64,000 nt of DNA from Opitutaceae bacterium (GCA_030693515.1 JAUYAK010000091.1:1-64000), one strand, 5' to 3'; shown: positions 1 through 8,769, counted from the first letter of the stretch. Program-made: numbers and translations. Notes: generated by a model from the letters alone, not told the origin.

Positions 1-80
1 GCCACGGCACGCTCGCGCTCCTCCGGTTTCAAATGCGGCCGACGCGGCCGCACGTTCACCACTGTCTTGTCGTCGTTCAT
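1..80 (-). CDS. 5' end of an unidentified leftward gene (partial)
   Basis: An open leftward frame begins with ATG at 80 and runs off the window after 26 codons. The visible N-terminus is MNDDKTVVNVRPRR followed by a charged stretch, so it starts hydrophilic and basic, without a signal peptide. It lies about 50 bp downstream of gmtX on the same strand, so it could be a fourth gene of the mobility operon or the first gene outside the island. Too little is visible to assign a family, and the frame itself could be chance. Confidence 0.35.
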   Translation of the reverse strand, partial: MNDDKTVVNVRPRRPHLKPEERERAV

Positions 81-97
81 CCCCGCCACTCTATACC

Positions 98-114
98 GTC
101 GGCCTTCGGCCGAC
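98..114. repeat. 7-bp stem hairpin between gmtX and the next gene
   Basis: GTCGGCC and GGCCGAC are separated by a 3-nt loop, forming a perfect stem 16 bp beyond the gmtX stop. There is no T-tract, so a classical intrinsic terminator is not supported. It may be a small REP-like palindrome or mark the island edge. Confidence 0.4.
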
Positions 115-129
115 TATGCTGTGGCCGAG

Positions 130-429
130 TTACCGCTTACAGTCGGTTTCGGCGCGCGGCTCGCTGGCTTTGCCGGAGTCGATGCCGGCGTGCGCGATCC
201 ACGCCGCGATCAGCGCGCGGAACGGCTTGCCCGCAGTGGTGTAGAGCGTGTCTGCGCTCGGACCGCCGATCTGCTGGCTGCGACGACCCACGGCAGCGGC
301 CGAGTAATCCTTGCCGCCGGCTTGATGAATGGTGCGGCATACCTCGTGGATCTTCTCCAGGTTGCGCACCGTGCGCGTGCTCGCGCTTTCCCTCATTTGT
401 TGGAGCACCTCGTCAGGATGCGTGCTCAT
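130..429 (-). CDS. gmtX: GmtX-like small protein of the Gamma-Mobile-Trio
   Basis: A 99-residue protein starting MSTHPDEVLQQMRE, with the layout I recall for GmtX: an N-terminal helix, a CRTIHQAG-type segment, a GGPSADT motif near residue 55, and an FRALIAAWIAHA helix near residues 70-80. The GGPS-plus-helix pattern suggests a small helical DNA-binding or recombination accessory protein; its biochemical role is unknown. The start is fixed by context: ATG at 427-429 overlaps the gmtZ stop as ATGA, so translation is coupled. It is the last gene of the trio operon. The family assignment rests on motif recall plus the conserved three-gene arrangement. Confidence 0.72.
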   Translation of the reverse strand: MSTHPDEVLQQMRESASTRTVRNLEKIHEVCRTIHQAGGKDYSAAAVGRRSQQIGGPSADTLYTTAGKPFRALIAAWIAHAGIDSGKASEPRAETDCKR

Positions 430-3065
430 CCGGCTCCTTGTGGCAGTGCCGGCCTCGGCTTCGCCAAAGTGACGGCGGGCGCAGGCGCAGGTTCGCGCTC
501 GTGCCCGACAAGAACGTGTTTGATGCAGTCGTCGGCCCAGCCGAGGTGCTCGCCGGTCTCGATGGCCGAGGTGACGAGCCGCAACCCGTGGGCGGGATTC
601 TGTGGGTCGGCCGTGCGCGCCAGTTCCTGCAAGAGCCGGTTGCCGACGGCGTGCTGCGTCGCTTCGTCGAGCGCGAGGAAGACCGGCTGCCGGTTTTCCC
701 GCAGGAGCATGTGATCGAGGAACTGGCTGCGGCGGAGCACCGCTTTGCCGGCCGTGAGATCGGGATACAAAGCGGCGTCCGCGCAGATGCCCGCCAGCTG
801 CAGGAGTTCCGACGGCGTTTCTTCGAGGACACATTTCAGATGGGCGGGATCGCCGGACGTCACGAGTTGCTGGGACTCCTCGCCCGCGGACCGTAGCAAT
901 CGCTGCAAACGCGCGACCATCGCGAGCGTATCTCGCGCATCCGTGAGCAAGCCGTCCATTTTCGCGGCGACCGCTTCGTGCAGACGAGAGGTTTCCTCCC
1001 ATTGCGCCTGCTCCACAAACGGCCGCTGCGCCAGCTCCGCGTCGTAGCGGGCCGCTTGGAGCGTTTTGAGTTTCGCCTCCAGTGTTTGAAACGACGCGGC
1101 GACCTCGTGCAGGTGATAGCTCACGTTGTTGAAGTGCGCGACCCAGCGCGGCAGGTGATGCGGCTCGCTCACGAGCCAGCGGCAGGCGCCGCAATTGCGC
1201 GTGCCGCCACGCACCGGCGCGTAAACCCGCATCGCCGGCTCCTTCGCGGCTTTCAGGAGTTCGCCGCCATTGTAGCAGCCGCCGATCGTCTTGGTGCCTT
1301 CGACGGGGCTCGTGTTCGCCCCCACCAGACACATGCCGAGATGCACCGGCGCCCAGCCGACCGCATTGCGCTCTGCCGGATGCACTGCCAGCGCATGGCG
1401 CAGCGTCGTTTCGTCCACCGCCGCGATCACGCTCGTGAGTTCGTCGTAGGGTTTTTCCTGAAGGAAGAGCGTGAGCGCGCAGGCCGCGTTCGCCTGCAGG
1501 CGTTGCTCGGCTTCTTTCAGCACAGCGCCCATGCGTGCCGATCCGATCTTCACGTAGTAAATCGTCATCAGCAGCCGGCTGTGCCCGGCGACCAGTTTCG
1601 AGAGCACCGGCAGAGGCACGCCGCCGTCCAACGCCAGCGCGGTGAGGAGCGACACCCGCAAACTGTGCAGCGGAAAGAACGGCACCGCGTGATGCAGATT
1701 CAACCCCAGCCGTTTCATGAAGCGCAGTTTTTCCCCATTGGCCAGACGCTCGCCGCGCTCTTCGCAGCGACGCTCCAGCTCCGCGAGCAACCGGTGCCAG
1801 CACGATTCGATGGGGCTGTCCTGTAACGGCAGTGATCGATCCTTCGGCCGCCGGGACGCGGCATCCCGGAACAGAAAGCAGGCCGGCGGCATCGCGGCCA
1901 GTTCGGCGGCGGGCTTGATCGTGCCCAGATGCTTGTAGTCGAGTTCCGCCCACCGGCTGGGCCGGGTGATCGGATTGTATTTCTCCTGCCAATGGCGCAA
2001 TTTCACGAGCCAGCGCAGCAGCGTCTCATGCTGCCACGGCATCACGTAACCGCGCTGCCCGGGCGCTCTGCCGAGGTCGGCCGTCTTGTTCGTGTTGATA
2101 AAAAATCCCGTGGTCACCGCTCCCGTCTGGGGATCAACCAGTTTGCGGAACACACCCCGTTGCACCGGCACCTTGGCCGTCGCCGCGCCGAGCGCATGGC
2201 CGTTGGCGGTCCATTTCAGTTCAAAGCCCTGCGCGTGCGTCCGCAGTTCGAGACGGTCGGTGTCGGCTTCGCCGGAGTCCAGCATGCGCACCTGGTGGGT
2301 CCGCATCGGCAGGGTCAGCTTCATCAGCAGCGCCACCGCGCGCGCCGGCGACCAGATCTCCACGACCTCGCTCCGATTACCCGCCGTGCGCGGTCGGTCG
2401 TCGGATCTCGCGCCCAGCACCGCTCGCCGACGCCAGACGCAGTCCGGATCGTTCCGATCGATTGTCCGCTCATCCACCGCGAGCCAATCGCGCACGGTGG
2501 AGCGGAGGACTTCGCCGACACCGTGCGCCCACCGCCAGTCCGTGAAGTGCTCCCCCGGCGCCAGGATGGCGCGCAGTTCCTCGATATGTTTGTAGGGGAG
2601 CGGCGTGCGCACGCTCTCACTATAGTGGCATCCGCCAAACGACACCCGCGTCACCGGATTGACGTAGCCCGGGAGCATGACGCGTTCGCCATCCGTTTCC
2701 TCCGCACTGAACGGCTCGGCGTTTTCCAACACCCAGGCGATGAAGTTGCGGATGTCATTGTTGTATCTGATGCCGGCGCGAGTGGTCGGGCAGACCCCGC
2801 CAAACCAGAGCGGCCGCTGTGCGCCGCGGCGCAGGAACGCCGCCGGATCGTGCAGCCCGTGCGGGTGGAGATAGTCCTGCAAGAACACCCGCAACGAACC
2901 GAGCCGTTGCGCCAACGCCCGGCTCTGCACCGCCATCCAGCGGTGCGCGAGCGACCGCCACGCCTCCATCGGCGGACCGCAGAGCGTCAGCACCCATTGC
3001 AATTCCAGGTCGCAGCCCTTTTCACGACGCTGGCCCGTCGCTCCGCTGGTCGCGCCGGGATTCAT
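426..3065 (-). CDS. gmtZ: GmtZ-like large tyrosine-recombinase-type integrase
   Basis: 879 residues from the ATG at 3063-3065, which overlaps the gmtY stop as ATGA; the frame stays open upstream, but that extension is a low-complexity shadow of gmtY. Tyrosine-recombinase marks are visible though divergent: a box I-like arginine in LPMRTHQV (R255), HSLR (H467, R470), and a GHS followed by a Tyr-Tyr pair (H495, Y503/Y504). The C-terminal part has a cysteine cluster (CYNGG, then CGACRW) that may bind zinc, followed by a long helical tail. Together with GmtY and GmtX this is expected to excise and integrate the island, the GMT role shown in Vibrio. Function here is inferred from the family and operon. 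Confidence 0.72.
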   Translation of the reverse strand: MNPGATSGATGQRREKGCDLELQWVLTLCGPPMEAWRSLAHRWMAVQSRALAQRLGSLRVFLQDYLHPHGLHDPAAFLRRGAQRPLWFGGVCPTTRAGIRYNNDIRNFIAWVLENAEPFSAEETDGERVMLPGYVNPVTRVSFGGCHYSESVRTPLPYKHIEELRAILAPGEHFTDWRWAHGVGEVLRSTVRDWLAVDERTIDRNDPDCVWRRRAVLGARSDDRPRTAGNRSEVVEIWSPARAVALLMKLTLPMRTHQVRMLDSGEADTDRLELRTHAQGFELKWTANGHALGAATAKVPVQRGVFRKLVDPQTGAVTTGFFINTNKTADLGRAPGQRGYVMPWQHETLLRWLVKLRHWQEKYNPITRPSRWAELDYKHLGTIKPAAELAAMPPACFLFRDAASRRPKDRSLPLQDSPIESCWHRLLAELERRCEERGERLANGEKLRFMKRLGLNLHHAVPFFPLHSLRVSLLTALALDGGVPLPVLSKLVAGHSRLLMTIYYVKIGSARMGAVLKEAEQRLQANAACALTLFLQEKPYDELTSVIAAVDETTLRHALAVHPAERNAVGWAPVHLGMCLVGANTSPVEGTKTIGGCYNGGELLKAAKEPAMRVYAPVRGGTRNCGACRWLVSEPHHLPRWVAHFNNVSYHLHEVAASFQTLEAKLKTLQAARYDAELAQRPFVEQAQWEETSRLHEAVAAKMDGLLTDARDTLAMVARLQRLLRSAGEESQQLVTSGDPAHLKCVLEETPSELLQLAGICADAALYPDLTAGKAVLRRSQFLDHMLLRENRQPVFLALDEATQHAVGNRLLQELARTADPQNPAHGLRLVTSAIETGEHLGWADDCIKHVLVGHEREPAPAPAVTLAKPRPALPQGAG

Positions 3066-4543
3066 ACGGGCGTCGGCAGTTTCGGTCGCGGTCCGGAAAG
3101 CAGGCCGCCGGGATCGACCTCCTCGAAGCCGGCCGCCAGCAGCGGCGCCGGCACCGGCGGAGATTTCTCCCCGGCCGCCATCCGCGTCTCGGCCTGCGCC
3201 AGCGCCCGGACGATTTCGCCGAGCGGCGGCTCGGTGTAAACCTGCTGGCTGTCCAGCGCCCGGTGGTGCAGGGCGCGCATCCGCACCAGCGGATCGACCT
3301 GCGCCGCCCACAGCCGTCGGCCATAGGCGTGCCGGTGGCCGTGCGGCGTCGTGCCGAGGGACTTGGCCGCGACGAGCCCGATCCGGCGCACCGCGCGCCC
3401 ATGCGCCCGGTGATAGTGCGTCATCCGATACATCATCGCCGGTTCCCGCCGGTCCAGCGTCAGCCACGCGAACGGATGCGCCCGCGGCACTCCGGCAATC
3501 TGCCGCAGATAGAGCTGCCACAGTTTAAGGAACAGCCGGCCATAGTCCGCCGGGAACCATTTCAGCTCCATGTAATGCCGGCCGTCGAGCGCCGGGTTTT
3601 TCCATCCCGCGTGCCGCGTGTCGCGGAGGTCGCTGCGCGGACGCAGTCCGAGCCGGGCCAGATAGGCCGCGCGCTGGCCCCGCACACTCCCGCCTTTTTC
3701 GTTCGTCCAGTCGTCCGGGGCGGCCCCTTCGCTCGGGTGATGGATCCGCACCACCGGCAAAGTCGCATCGTGCGGATCGAGCGCCACGTCCTGCACGTAA
3801 AGGTGGAAACACTCCGACAGCCGGCACCCGCCGCCGTGCATCATGAGCGTGATGAGGCAGTCGCGCAGATTGAGCCGCGCCGCCAGGTTGTCCGCGTCGC
3901 GCTGTCCGCGTTGCACGAACCCGTGCAACAGCAGCTCCATGAAGCGACCTTCTGGAAACGCTTTCACTTCCTCGCCGATGACTCGCGGCATCTGCCGCGC
4001 GGCGCACCGCGGCTCGCGACCATAGCGCGTCTCGGTCGCCGTCTGCGTGTGCCCCAAAAAACTGTGATGTTTGCGCTGCGCCCAGCCCGCCCACGCCAAG
4101 AGATCCTCATGGGAACTCGCCGGCCTCAGTCTCGCGAGCGGCGGCGCGTCGCCGCGTTCCTGCGCCAGGTGGGCGGTAAATTCGGCGAGCACGTGCAGCA
4201 AGGCGTTCGCCTGTGCCCAGCGCATCGGCCGCCAGTAAAGCCCGCTCGCATCGCAGCCGTCCTCGCCGACCGTGCCGCCGTAGAGCCGCTCCACAAACGA
4301 GACGAACAATTCGCGCTCGCTCGCAAAGCTCCCGCGGTTCGCCACGCCGTAGTCCAGCAGCAGCCGCACCGCCCGCAGAAGATTTCGCTGCCACGCACGC
4401 GAACGACCCGCCAGCTGCAGCATGTAGTCGAGCAGCGGGCCGACGACACCGTTCTCGGTCAGCAGCACGGGCACATGGGCCGCCGCGCCCGTGTGGTCCG
4501 TAAATATCTTCGCTTGGACAACCGTAGTGACCGCGCCGCTCAT
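3062..4543 (-). CDS. gmtY: GmtY-like tyrosine recombinase of the Gamma-Mobile-Trio
   Basis: 493 residues, first gene of the leftward trio operon. The catalytic signature of a tyrosine recombinase can be followed: R241 in GGGCRLSE (box I), HGHR at H401-R404 (box II), His-His at 426-427 and Tyr436 as candidate nucleophile. An N-terminal helical region of about 200 residues would be the core-binding domain. Such enzymes cut and rejoin DNA through a 3'-phosphotyrosine. The stop overlaps the gmtZ start (ATGA), and gmtZ overlaps gmtX the same way, so the three proteins are probably made in a fixed ratio. The operon points toward the left window edge, as for a mobility module at one end of a GMT island. 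Confidence 0.75.
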   Translation of the reverse strand: MSGAVTTVVQAKIFTDHTGAAAHVPVLLTENGVVGPLLDYMLQLAGRSRAWQRNLLRAVRLLLDYGVANRGSFASERELFVSFVERLYGGTVGEDGCDASGLYWRPMRWAQANALLHVLAEFTAHLAQERGDAPPLARLRPASSHEDLLAWAGWAQRKHHSFLGHTQTATETRYGREPRCAARQMPRVIGEEVKAFPEGRFMELLLHGFVQRGQRDADNLAARLNLRDCLITLMMHGGGCRLSECFHLYVQDVALDPHDATLPVVRIHHPSEGAAPDDWTNEKGGSVRGQRAAYLARLGLRPRSDLRDTRHAGWKNPALDGRHYMELKWFPADYGRLFLKLWQLYLRQIAGVPRAHPFAWLTLDRREPAMMYRMTHYHRAHGRAVRRIGLVAAKSLGTTPHGHRHAYGRRLWAAQVDPLVRMRALHHRALDSQQVYTEPPLGEIVRALAQAETRMAAGEKSPPVPAPLLAAGFEEVDPGGLLSGPRPKLPTPV

Positions 4544-4883
4544 CGCTTCACTACGTTCAACATGCCAAAATATTGGACGCGCAGCGTGACATATTCATGG
4601 CCGGCGGAAAAAACCGGTGACCGCTCAGCGGGTCGCGGACCGGGCGCCCCGCTTTTTGGCGTCTGTCCTTATTCGCTCATCTGTCCGGCTCCTCACCTCT
4701 TCCCTCCCAGATCAGAAGGGGGAGGGCGGCCCTCCCCCTAACCCCCTCCCTAAATATTCTATTTTCTTTTCCGGACCTCCGACGAACTGCGTTCGTCCTC
4801 CCTCACGAACATTGGATTCCGAACGGGTGTGACAACACCTTGACCGCGCCTCCGGGGCGGCGATTCGCCTCGTTGGCGGGAGG
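4544..4883. other. gmt upstream region with hairpins, no gene
   Basis: No convincing coding frame. It should contain the gmtY promoter, which I cannot place. It holds two hairpins: a G/C-only one at 4718-4738 (8-bp stem, 5-nt loop) and GACGAAC-TGC-GTTCGTC at 4781-4797. At 4838-4859 is one copy of a 22-bp repeat found again at 42002. The concentration of palindromes suggests REP-like debris or recombination signals. Confidence 0.5.
4838..4859 (+). repeat. 22-bp direct repeat, copy 1
   Basis: A 22-base block beginning CCTTGACCGCG and ending CCGGGGCG is identical here and at 42002-42023, in the same orientation about 37 kb apart. Both copies lie in non-coding stretches of the island next to other small palindromes. 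Chance identity of this length is unlikely even in GC-rich DNA. Confidence 0.6.
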
Positions 4884-5438
4884 TCACTTTGGAGATTTTT
4901 TCGTGGAGGAGATTCTGGTTTTTTGCTCCGCGGCCCAGCGTTCCGCATGGGCTTGCCGGAGTTCTTTGGGATAATCCCTGTGGCGGGGCAGTTGCCACTT
5001 GATCGGCGGCCGGCCTTGGCGGTTGAACGTGAGAATTTTGGCGAGGGTGGGATCGTCGGCAGCCTTGCGGATGAAGATCGCAGCGCCACCCCATCGGAAG
5101 AGATCGACGAACCAGACCGACTGGCCGGCGGACTTCATGCGGTGGAAAAGTTCGCCGACGTTGACGCGATCGAGGCCCCCGCTCGGATCGGGAATCCGAT
5201 ATTCGCGATGCAGCGCGCCGGCGAGCGTCCGGCGCAGGTGTGCGCTTTTGCAATCCCACGTGACGAGGGCGAGCCACCGTTCGCCCGCACTGGCCGGTCC
5301 CTCTTCCGCGTGGACCTCAAGCAGCACCTTGGAGCGCGACGCGAGGCCGTTGCGGAAAACCTCGGACCACTCGACGAGCATCCAGAGCGGGCAGGACGCG
5401 CCCAGCGGCGCGGGAGGCAAGATCGGGGGTGCTTTCAT
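4884..5438 (-). CDS. Hypothetical protein (184 aa)
   Basis: 184 residues with composition typical of a real soluble protein: regular hydrophobic/charged alternation, several Trp and a Lys/Arg-rich C-terminus. No catalytic motif, signal peptide or membrane segment is visible, and I do not recognise the family. It sits alone on the minus strand between the gmt upstream region and a rightward block of small regulators. ATG at 5436-5438 is the natural start. An overlapping open frame at 5317-5823 on the same strand is judged a shadow. Confidence 0.6.
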   Translation of the reverse strand: MKAPPILPPAPLGASCPLWMLVEWSEVFRNGLASRSKVLLEVHAEEGPASAGERWLALVTWDCKSAHLRRTLAGALHREYRIPDPSGGLDRVNVGELFHRMKSAGQSVWFVDLFRWGGAAIFIRKAADDPTLAKILTFNRQGRPPIKWQLPRHRDYPKELRQAHAERWAAEQKTRISSTKKSPK

Positions 5439-5489
5439 TGCCGGACGGCAGTGTGCGGAAATTTCTGCGGGGAGCGACTGTTAAGATTC

Positions 5490-5507
5490 CCCCCGGATCG
5501 CCGGGGG
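5490..5507. repeat. Hairpin in a 289-bp gap
   Basis: A 7-bp C/G stem with an ATCG loop in the space between the divergent genes at 5438 and 5728. No T-tract follows, so its role is undetermined. The rest of the gap shows nothing else I can name. Confidence 0.35.
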
Positions 5508-5727
5508 TAGAGATGACTTCTGTCTGGGTTATGGGAATCGTGGGCCGCATCGCGCGGAGCGGCTGGCCGGAGGGTGAAAGTTGAGCATACGTGAGTGGGG
5601 AGAGCCCCGGACCCGGGACGGGGGCGGGGCGGGTTCGCCGCCGCGGTCGCTGGCCGGAAAACCGGGGACCTTTGATCCTGACTACTGTCTGTGTCAATTC
5701 GGGGGTCGGATTTTTTAAGATAGGGCC

Positions 5728-5964
5728 TTGGACACCACCGCCGCCTTCGCCCACGTGCTGCTCCGTTTCCGCCAGGAACGGGGGCTCACGCACGAGATGC
5801 TGGCGGAGCGGTCGGGACTGCATCCGACGACGATTTCATTGCTGGAGCGGGGCAAGCGTCAGCCGAGTCTTGGCACGATCTTCATGTTGGCGGCGGGCCT
5901 GGCCATCGAGCCCGAACGGCTCGTGCGCGAGGTGCGGAAGCTGAGACCGAAGCTGCCCGCGTGA
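5728..5964 (+). CDS. Small XRE-family HTH regulator
   Basis: 78 residues consisting almost wholly of a Cro/C1-type helix-turn-helix (about residues 10-65): FRQERGLTHEMLAERSGLHP, then TTISLLERGKRQPS. The only upstream start is TTG at 5728, preceded by a purine-rich AAGATAGGG. It would bind DNA as a dimer and probably represses its own or neighbouring genes. It opens a rightward run of small regulators (XRE, unknown, tandem RHH, response regulator) and could govern nearby restriction or defence genes, which is inference only. Confidence 0.85.
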   Translation: MDTTAAFAHVLLRFRQERGLTHEMLAERSGLHPTTISLLERGKRQPSLGTIFMLAAGLAIEPERLVREVRKLRPKLPA

Positions 5965-5992
5965 TCGCGACCACGCTCGGATCTCCTGTAGA

Positions 5993-6343
5993 ATGATGGG
6001 GGTGCTAGCGCGTATCGGCTGTGAAGGTTTGAATTATTCCGGCTGGTTTACACATTTTCAGCCTATGGCCCGTCTCCTTCTTCCCCCGTTATCGCAGGCG
6101 GCGGAGGCCTATGTCGTGTCGATCATCGGGCACCCGGTGACTGAATGCGATCCGGCCCTGCTAGCCGCGGAACAATTGGAGTCGTTGCATTTGGTGCTGG
6201 AGGCTGAGGTGGAATTTCTTCGGGAACAGATCGGTGCGAAAACGCCCGCGCCAGTGGGCGGCGAAACGGCGGCCGGCACGTTGCGCGCTCTCGACGATGC
6301 GGTCGCTGAGATCGTTCGTTTGCTGGCGGTGTGCCGGCGCTAG
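5993..6343 (+). CDS. Small hypothetical protein
   Basis: Open frame of 116 codons from ATG 5993; ATG 6065 (MARLLLPPLSQ) is an equally plausible start giving about 92 residues. The product is predicted mainly helical with acidic and Leu/Val-rich stretches and no recognisable motif. No strong ribosome binding site favours either start. It lies 28 bp after the XRE gene on the same strand and probably belongs to the same transcript. Function unknown. Confidence 0.5.
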   Translation: MMGVLARIGCEGLNYSGWFTHFQPMARLLLPPLSQAAEAYVVSIIGHPVTECDPALLAAEQLESLHLVLEAEVEFLREQIGAKTPAPVGGETAAGTLRALDDAVAEIVRLLAVCRR

Positions 6344-6416
6344 GCGCACAGGACAGTTCTTTTCGCGGACGAAAGCGGATTCGCGCCGCCGGCCGAACCG
6401 GACGTGCGGGCGCAGA

Positions 6417-6803
6417 ATGAATGACGAAGGGATGATTTCGTTTGCCGGCAAACAGGGTGCCGGAACAGCGTCGGCCATGCCCCGCAAAGCCGTTCCTTCT
6501 GCGCCCCTCACGTTCGACCTTCCGGAATCAGTGGGCGCCAAGGTCGAGACGCTGCGGAAACGCCTCGGCGTCCGGACGACCAGCGAAGCGATCCGTGCGG
6601 CGTTGTTGGAATTCGATTTCGAGGGCTATGTGCCGCAGCGCGATCCGCACGGGCAGATCTCGGTGCGCATTCCGGGCGAACTTCGCGCCCGGTTGAAACG
6701 CGCCGCGAGGAAGAACAAGGCGAGCGTCGGTGAACTAATTCGGGCGGCGATCGAAGCGCAGTCTGCCACGGCGCGGAAATCGGCGGCCGGGCGGACGCGC
6801 TGA
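6417..6803 (+). CDS. Tandem ribbon-helix-helix DNA-binding protein
   Basis: 128 residues from ATG 6417, or 108 from ATG 6477 (MPRKAVPS). Two successive Arc/CopG-like units are visible: a strand TFDLPESV followed by helices ending EAIRAALLEF, then a second strand QISVRIPGEL followed by helices ending LIRAAIEAQ. RHH proteins normally dimerise to bind DNA; two units on one chain could act as a built-in pseudo-dimer. The basic C-terminal tail fits DNA binding. It is part of the rightward regulator block; its target is unknown. The longer open frame beginning at 6234 overlaps the previous gene and is not the likely start. Confidence 0.75.
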   Translation: MNDEGMISFAGKQGAGTASAMPRKAVPSAPLTFDLPESVGAKVETLRKRLGVRTTSEAIRAALLEFDFEGYVPQRDPHGQISVRIPGELRARLKRAARKNKASVGELIRAAIEAQSATARKSAAGRTR

Positions 6804-6947
6804 GTTTCAAGCGGTCGCGGCCGGGTTAGCTCAAGGTAATCGCAGGGTCAGAATAAATGACCGCTCTATATATTGGTGCATTGGTCTGCCTTGCTGCTCG
6901 ACCAGATCGTCCGACGGTCGCATGCTCAGGTGCAATCCGCTCACGTC

Positions 6948-7343
6948 ATGGCACGCACTGTTCTGGTCGTTGATGACAATCCCTCCGTTGGGCAGATCCT
7001 GCGGCTGTTCCTTGAACGACGCGGCTACGATGTTCTTGTCACTGACGACGGCCCCGCGGGCCTCGCCTTGGGCGCCCGGCAGCGGATCGACGCCGCCCTC
7101 GTTGATGTGCATCTGCCCGGCATGAGCGGAATCGAAGTTTGCCGCATCCTGCTCGAAAACGCGGCGACCGCGGGCCGCCTGATTCCCGTCTGGTTGCTGT
7201 CTGGCGTGCCGACCCCGGAAATGCTGCAACAGGCGCAGGTCGTCGGGGCCTTGGCCGTGATCGGAAAACCTTTCAACCGGGACGAACTGCTCAACCGAAT
7301 CGACGCAGCGTTCCTGCCATCCGCTGCTTCGGGCGTGGGTTGA
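6948..7343 (+). CDS. Single-domain response regulator
   Basis: 131 residues forming one CheY-like receiver: VLVVDDN supplies the acidic pocket near residues 5-11, ALVDVHLPG contains the phospho-acceptor Asp near residue 50, WLLSG carries the Ser/Thr position, and IGKPF gives the conserved Lys. No output domain follows, so it acts by protein contact (CheY or Spo0F style) or as a phosphate sink. No histidine kinase is encoded in the window. ATG 6948 starts right before the canonical first strand; the open frame from 6873 adds only unstructured residues. Confidence 0.85.
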   Translation: MARTVLVVDDNPSVGQILRLFLERRGYDVLVTDDGPAGLALGARQRIDAALVDVHLPGMSGIEVCRILLENAATAGRLIPVWLLSGVPTPEMLQQAQVVGALAVIGKPFNRDELLNRIDAAFLPSAASGVG

Positions 7344-7413
7344 CCGCGAGGCGAACGAACTGACGAAGTCGGCGATAATCGCGGCGCCGGCCATCTCCGA
7401 CGACTCTGACCAA

Positions 7414-8769
7414 TCAGGCGACCTCGAATGTGCCGCGGCACGCCGGAAATCGGGAGCATCCCCAGAACGGTGTCTGGCCTTGGCGCAGCACCATCACGCT
7501 CTCGCACTTCGGACAGCGCTTGTCTTCGGGACTGAGCAGTTCCGGAAACCGTCCGATCCCGAAATCTTCGACGAGGCGGATGAGGTCGGAGCGCCCGCGC
7601 ACCACGATGCCGTTTTCGTTGGCGAACCGCATCGCGTCCGGCGTGCAGTCGCTGAGTGCGAACAGCATGGCGGTGTCCGCCTTGAAGCCGGCGCTGGCCT
7701 TGGTTCCGAGCAGCTCGCGCACGGTGGGAAGCGACACGAGCGCCCGACGCCAATGTTTGCACTGCACGACGGCGGTCGTGCCATCGCGCGCGGCCCGGAG
7801 GTCCGCCCCGCCGTCGGGCCTTGCGCCACCGCTGCGATCCACCGTCCAGCCCTGCAACTCGAGGAGACGCCCCACGAGCTTTTCAAACTGATACCAGTCG
7901 ATTTTTTCCAGTTGCTCGTCGACGCGCATGACGGGCACGGCGGGAGCCGGCGTCAGGGGCGGCGCGGTGCGCCAACCACGGCGAAGAAACAGGCACACGA
8001 GGCCGCCGATTTCCATGGCTACGCCGAGACTAAGCAGATCCCAACGCCGGCCACCGACGGTCTTTTGCTCGCTGAGACTGATCTCGGTCCGGTTGAGTGG
8101 ATTCAACCAGAGCGGAACATGGTCGCCCGGCTTTACCGTGGCCGCAGCTCCACCGGTCATCGTCACCGAGTGGCTGTCGAAAATTCCTGTGCCGTAGGTG
8201 AGCGTGGCCTCGTCGCGGCCTTCCTCGCGGATTCGCGTCGCGACGGGTTTGGCCTGCACCCGAACCAAGCCGTTGCCCGCTTGGTCCTCCGTCTGGCGTG
8301 GATCGTTCGCGTAATAATAGAGCGCTATGGGGGACGGCGCGTTGCGCTTCGCTTCGGCGACACTGTTCCAGTGCTTGGTGCGCGTGGCGCGATAGGCGGA
8401 ATTCCGGACCTGATACTCGTAGTCGATCTCCACGGTGCAGGGCGGAGATTTGACCGACCGCACGACCGCGGAAATCGGTGTCCAAACTTCGGGCGCCTTG
8501 AGTGCGCGCCACATGAACAGCGTGAGGCCGCCCACGAGGACGAGGCAGATACCGGCTTTCTTCGTGGGAATGAAGCGGCTCTTAAGCACGAGCCAACATC
8601 CGCCGACCACGAACGCTAGAATGGCGATCAGGATCAGGAGACTCACGAGCACCATCGGGAAGCCGGCCAGCCCGCCGACGCCGAGCGCGATCAGCACCAG
8701 CAGCAACATCCCCAGCTTCAGCAGGGCTTCGAGTTTCGCGTCGTCGCGGCGCGTGGCGCGGGAAGTCAT
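7414..8769 (-). CDS. Membrane-anchored Mrr-type restriction endonuclease with zinc finger
   Basis: 451 residues in three parts. Residues 15-90 contain two or three hydrophobic membrane segments. Residues about 95-240 resemble DUF3592-type membrane proteins, with another membrane segment near 245-262. Residues 288-405 are an Mrr-like PD-(D/E)xK nuclease: RPDGGADL (D319/D323) and VVQCKHW (Q336-x-K338). A C-terminal topoisomerase-type C4 zinc ribbon follows (Cys 419, 422, 438, 444). Mrr-family enzymes cut modified or foreign DNA, so this one is probably a defence nuclease tethered at the inner membrane, perhaps acting on incoming DNA. It lies upstream of the HU-like gene on the same strand. Confidence 0.8.
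   Translation of the reverse strand: MTSRATRRDDAKLEALLKLGMLLLVLIALGVGGLAGFPMVLVSLLILIAILAFVVGGCWLVLKSRFIPTKKAGICLVLVGGLTLFMWRALKAPEVWTPISAVVRSVKSPPCTVEIDYEYQVRNSAYRATRTKHWNSVAEAKRNAPSPIALYYYANDPRQTEDQAGNGLVRVQAKPVATRIREEGRDEATLTYGTGIFDSHSVTMTGGAAATVKPGDHVPLWLNPLNRTEISLSEQKTVGGRRWDLLSLGVAMEIGGLVCLFLRRGWRTAPPLTPAPAVPVMRVDEQLEKIDWYQFEKLVGRLLELQGWTVDRSGGARPDGGADLRAARDGTTAVVQCKHWRRALVSLPTVRELLGTKASAGFKADTAMLFALSDCTPDAMRFANENGIVVRGRSDLIRLVEDFGIGRFPELLSPEDKRCPKCESVMVLRQGQTPFWGCSRFPACRGTFEVA

Noticed and set aside
2819..4741. A 640-codon rightward open frame across the gmt genes
   Set aside because: Antisense to gmtZ and gmtY, which carry catalytic motifs and coupled starts; its translation is His/Arg/Pro-rich without any domain.
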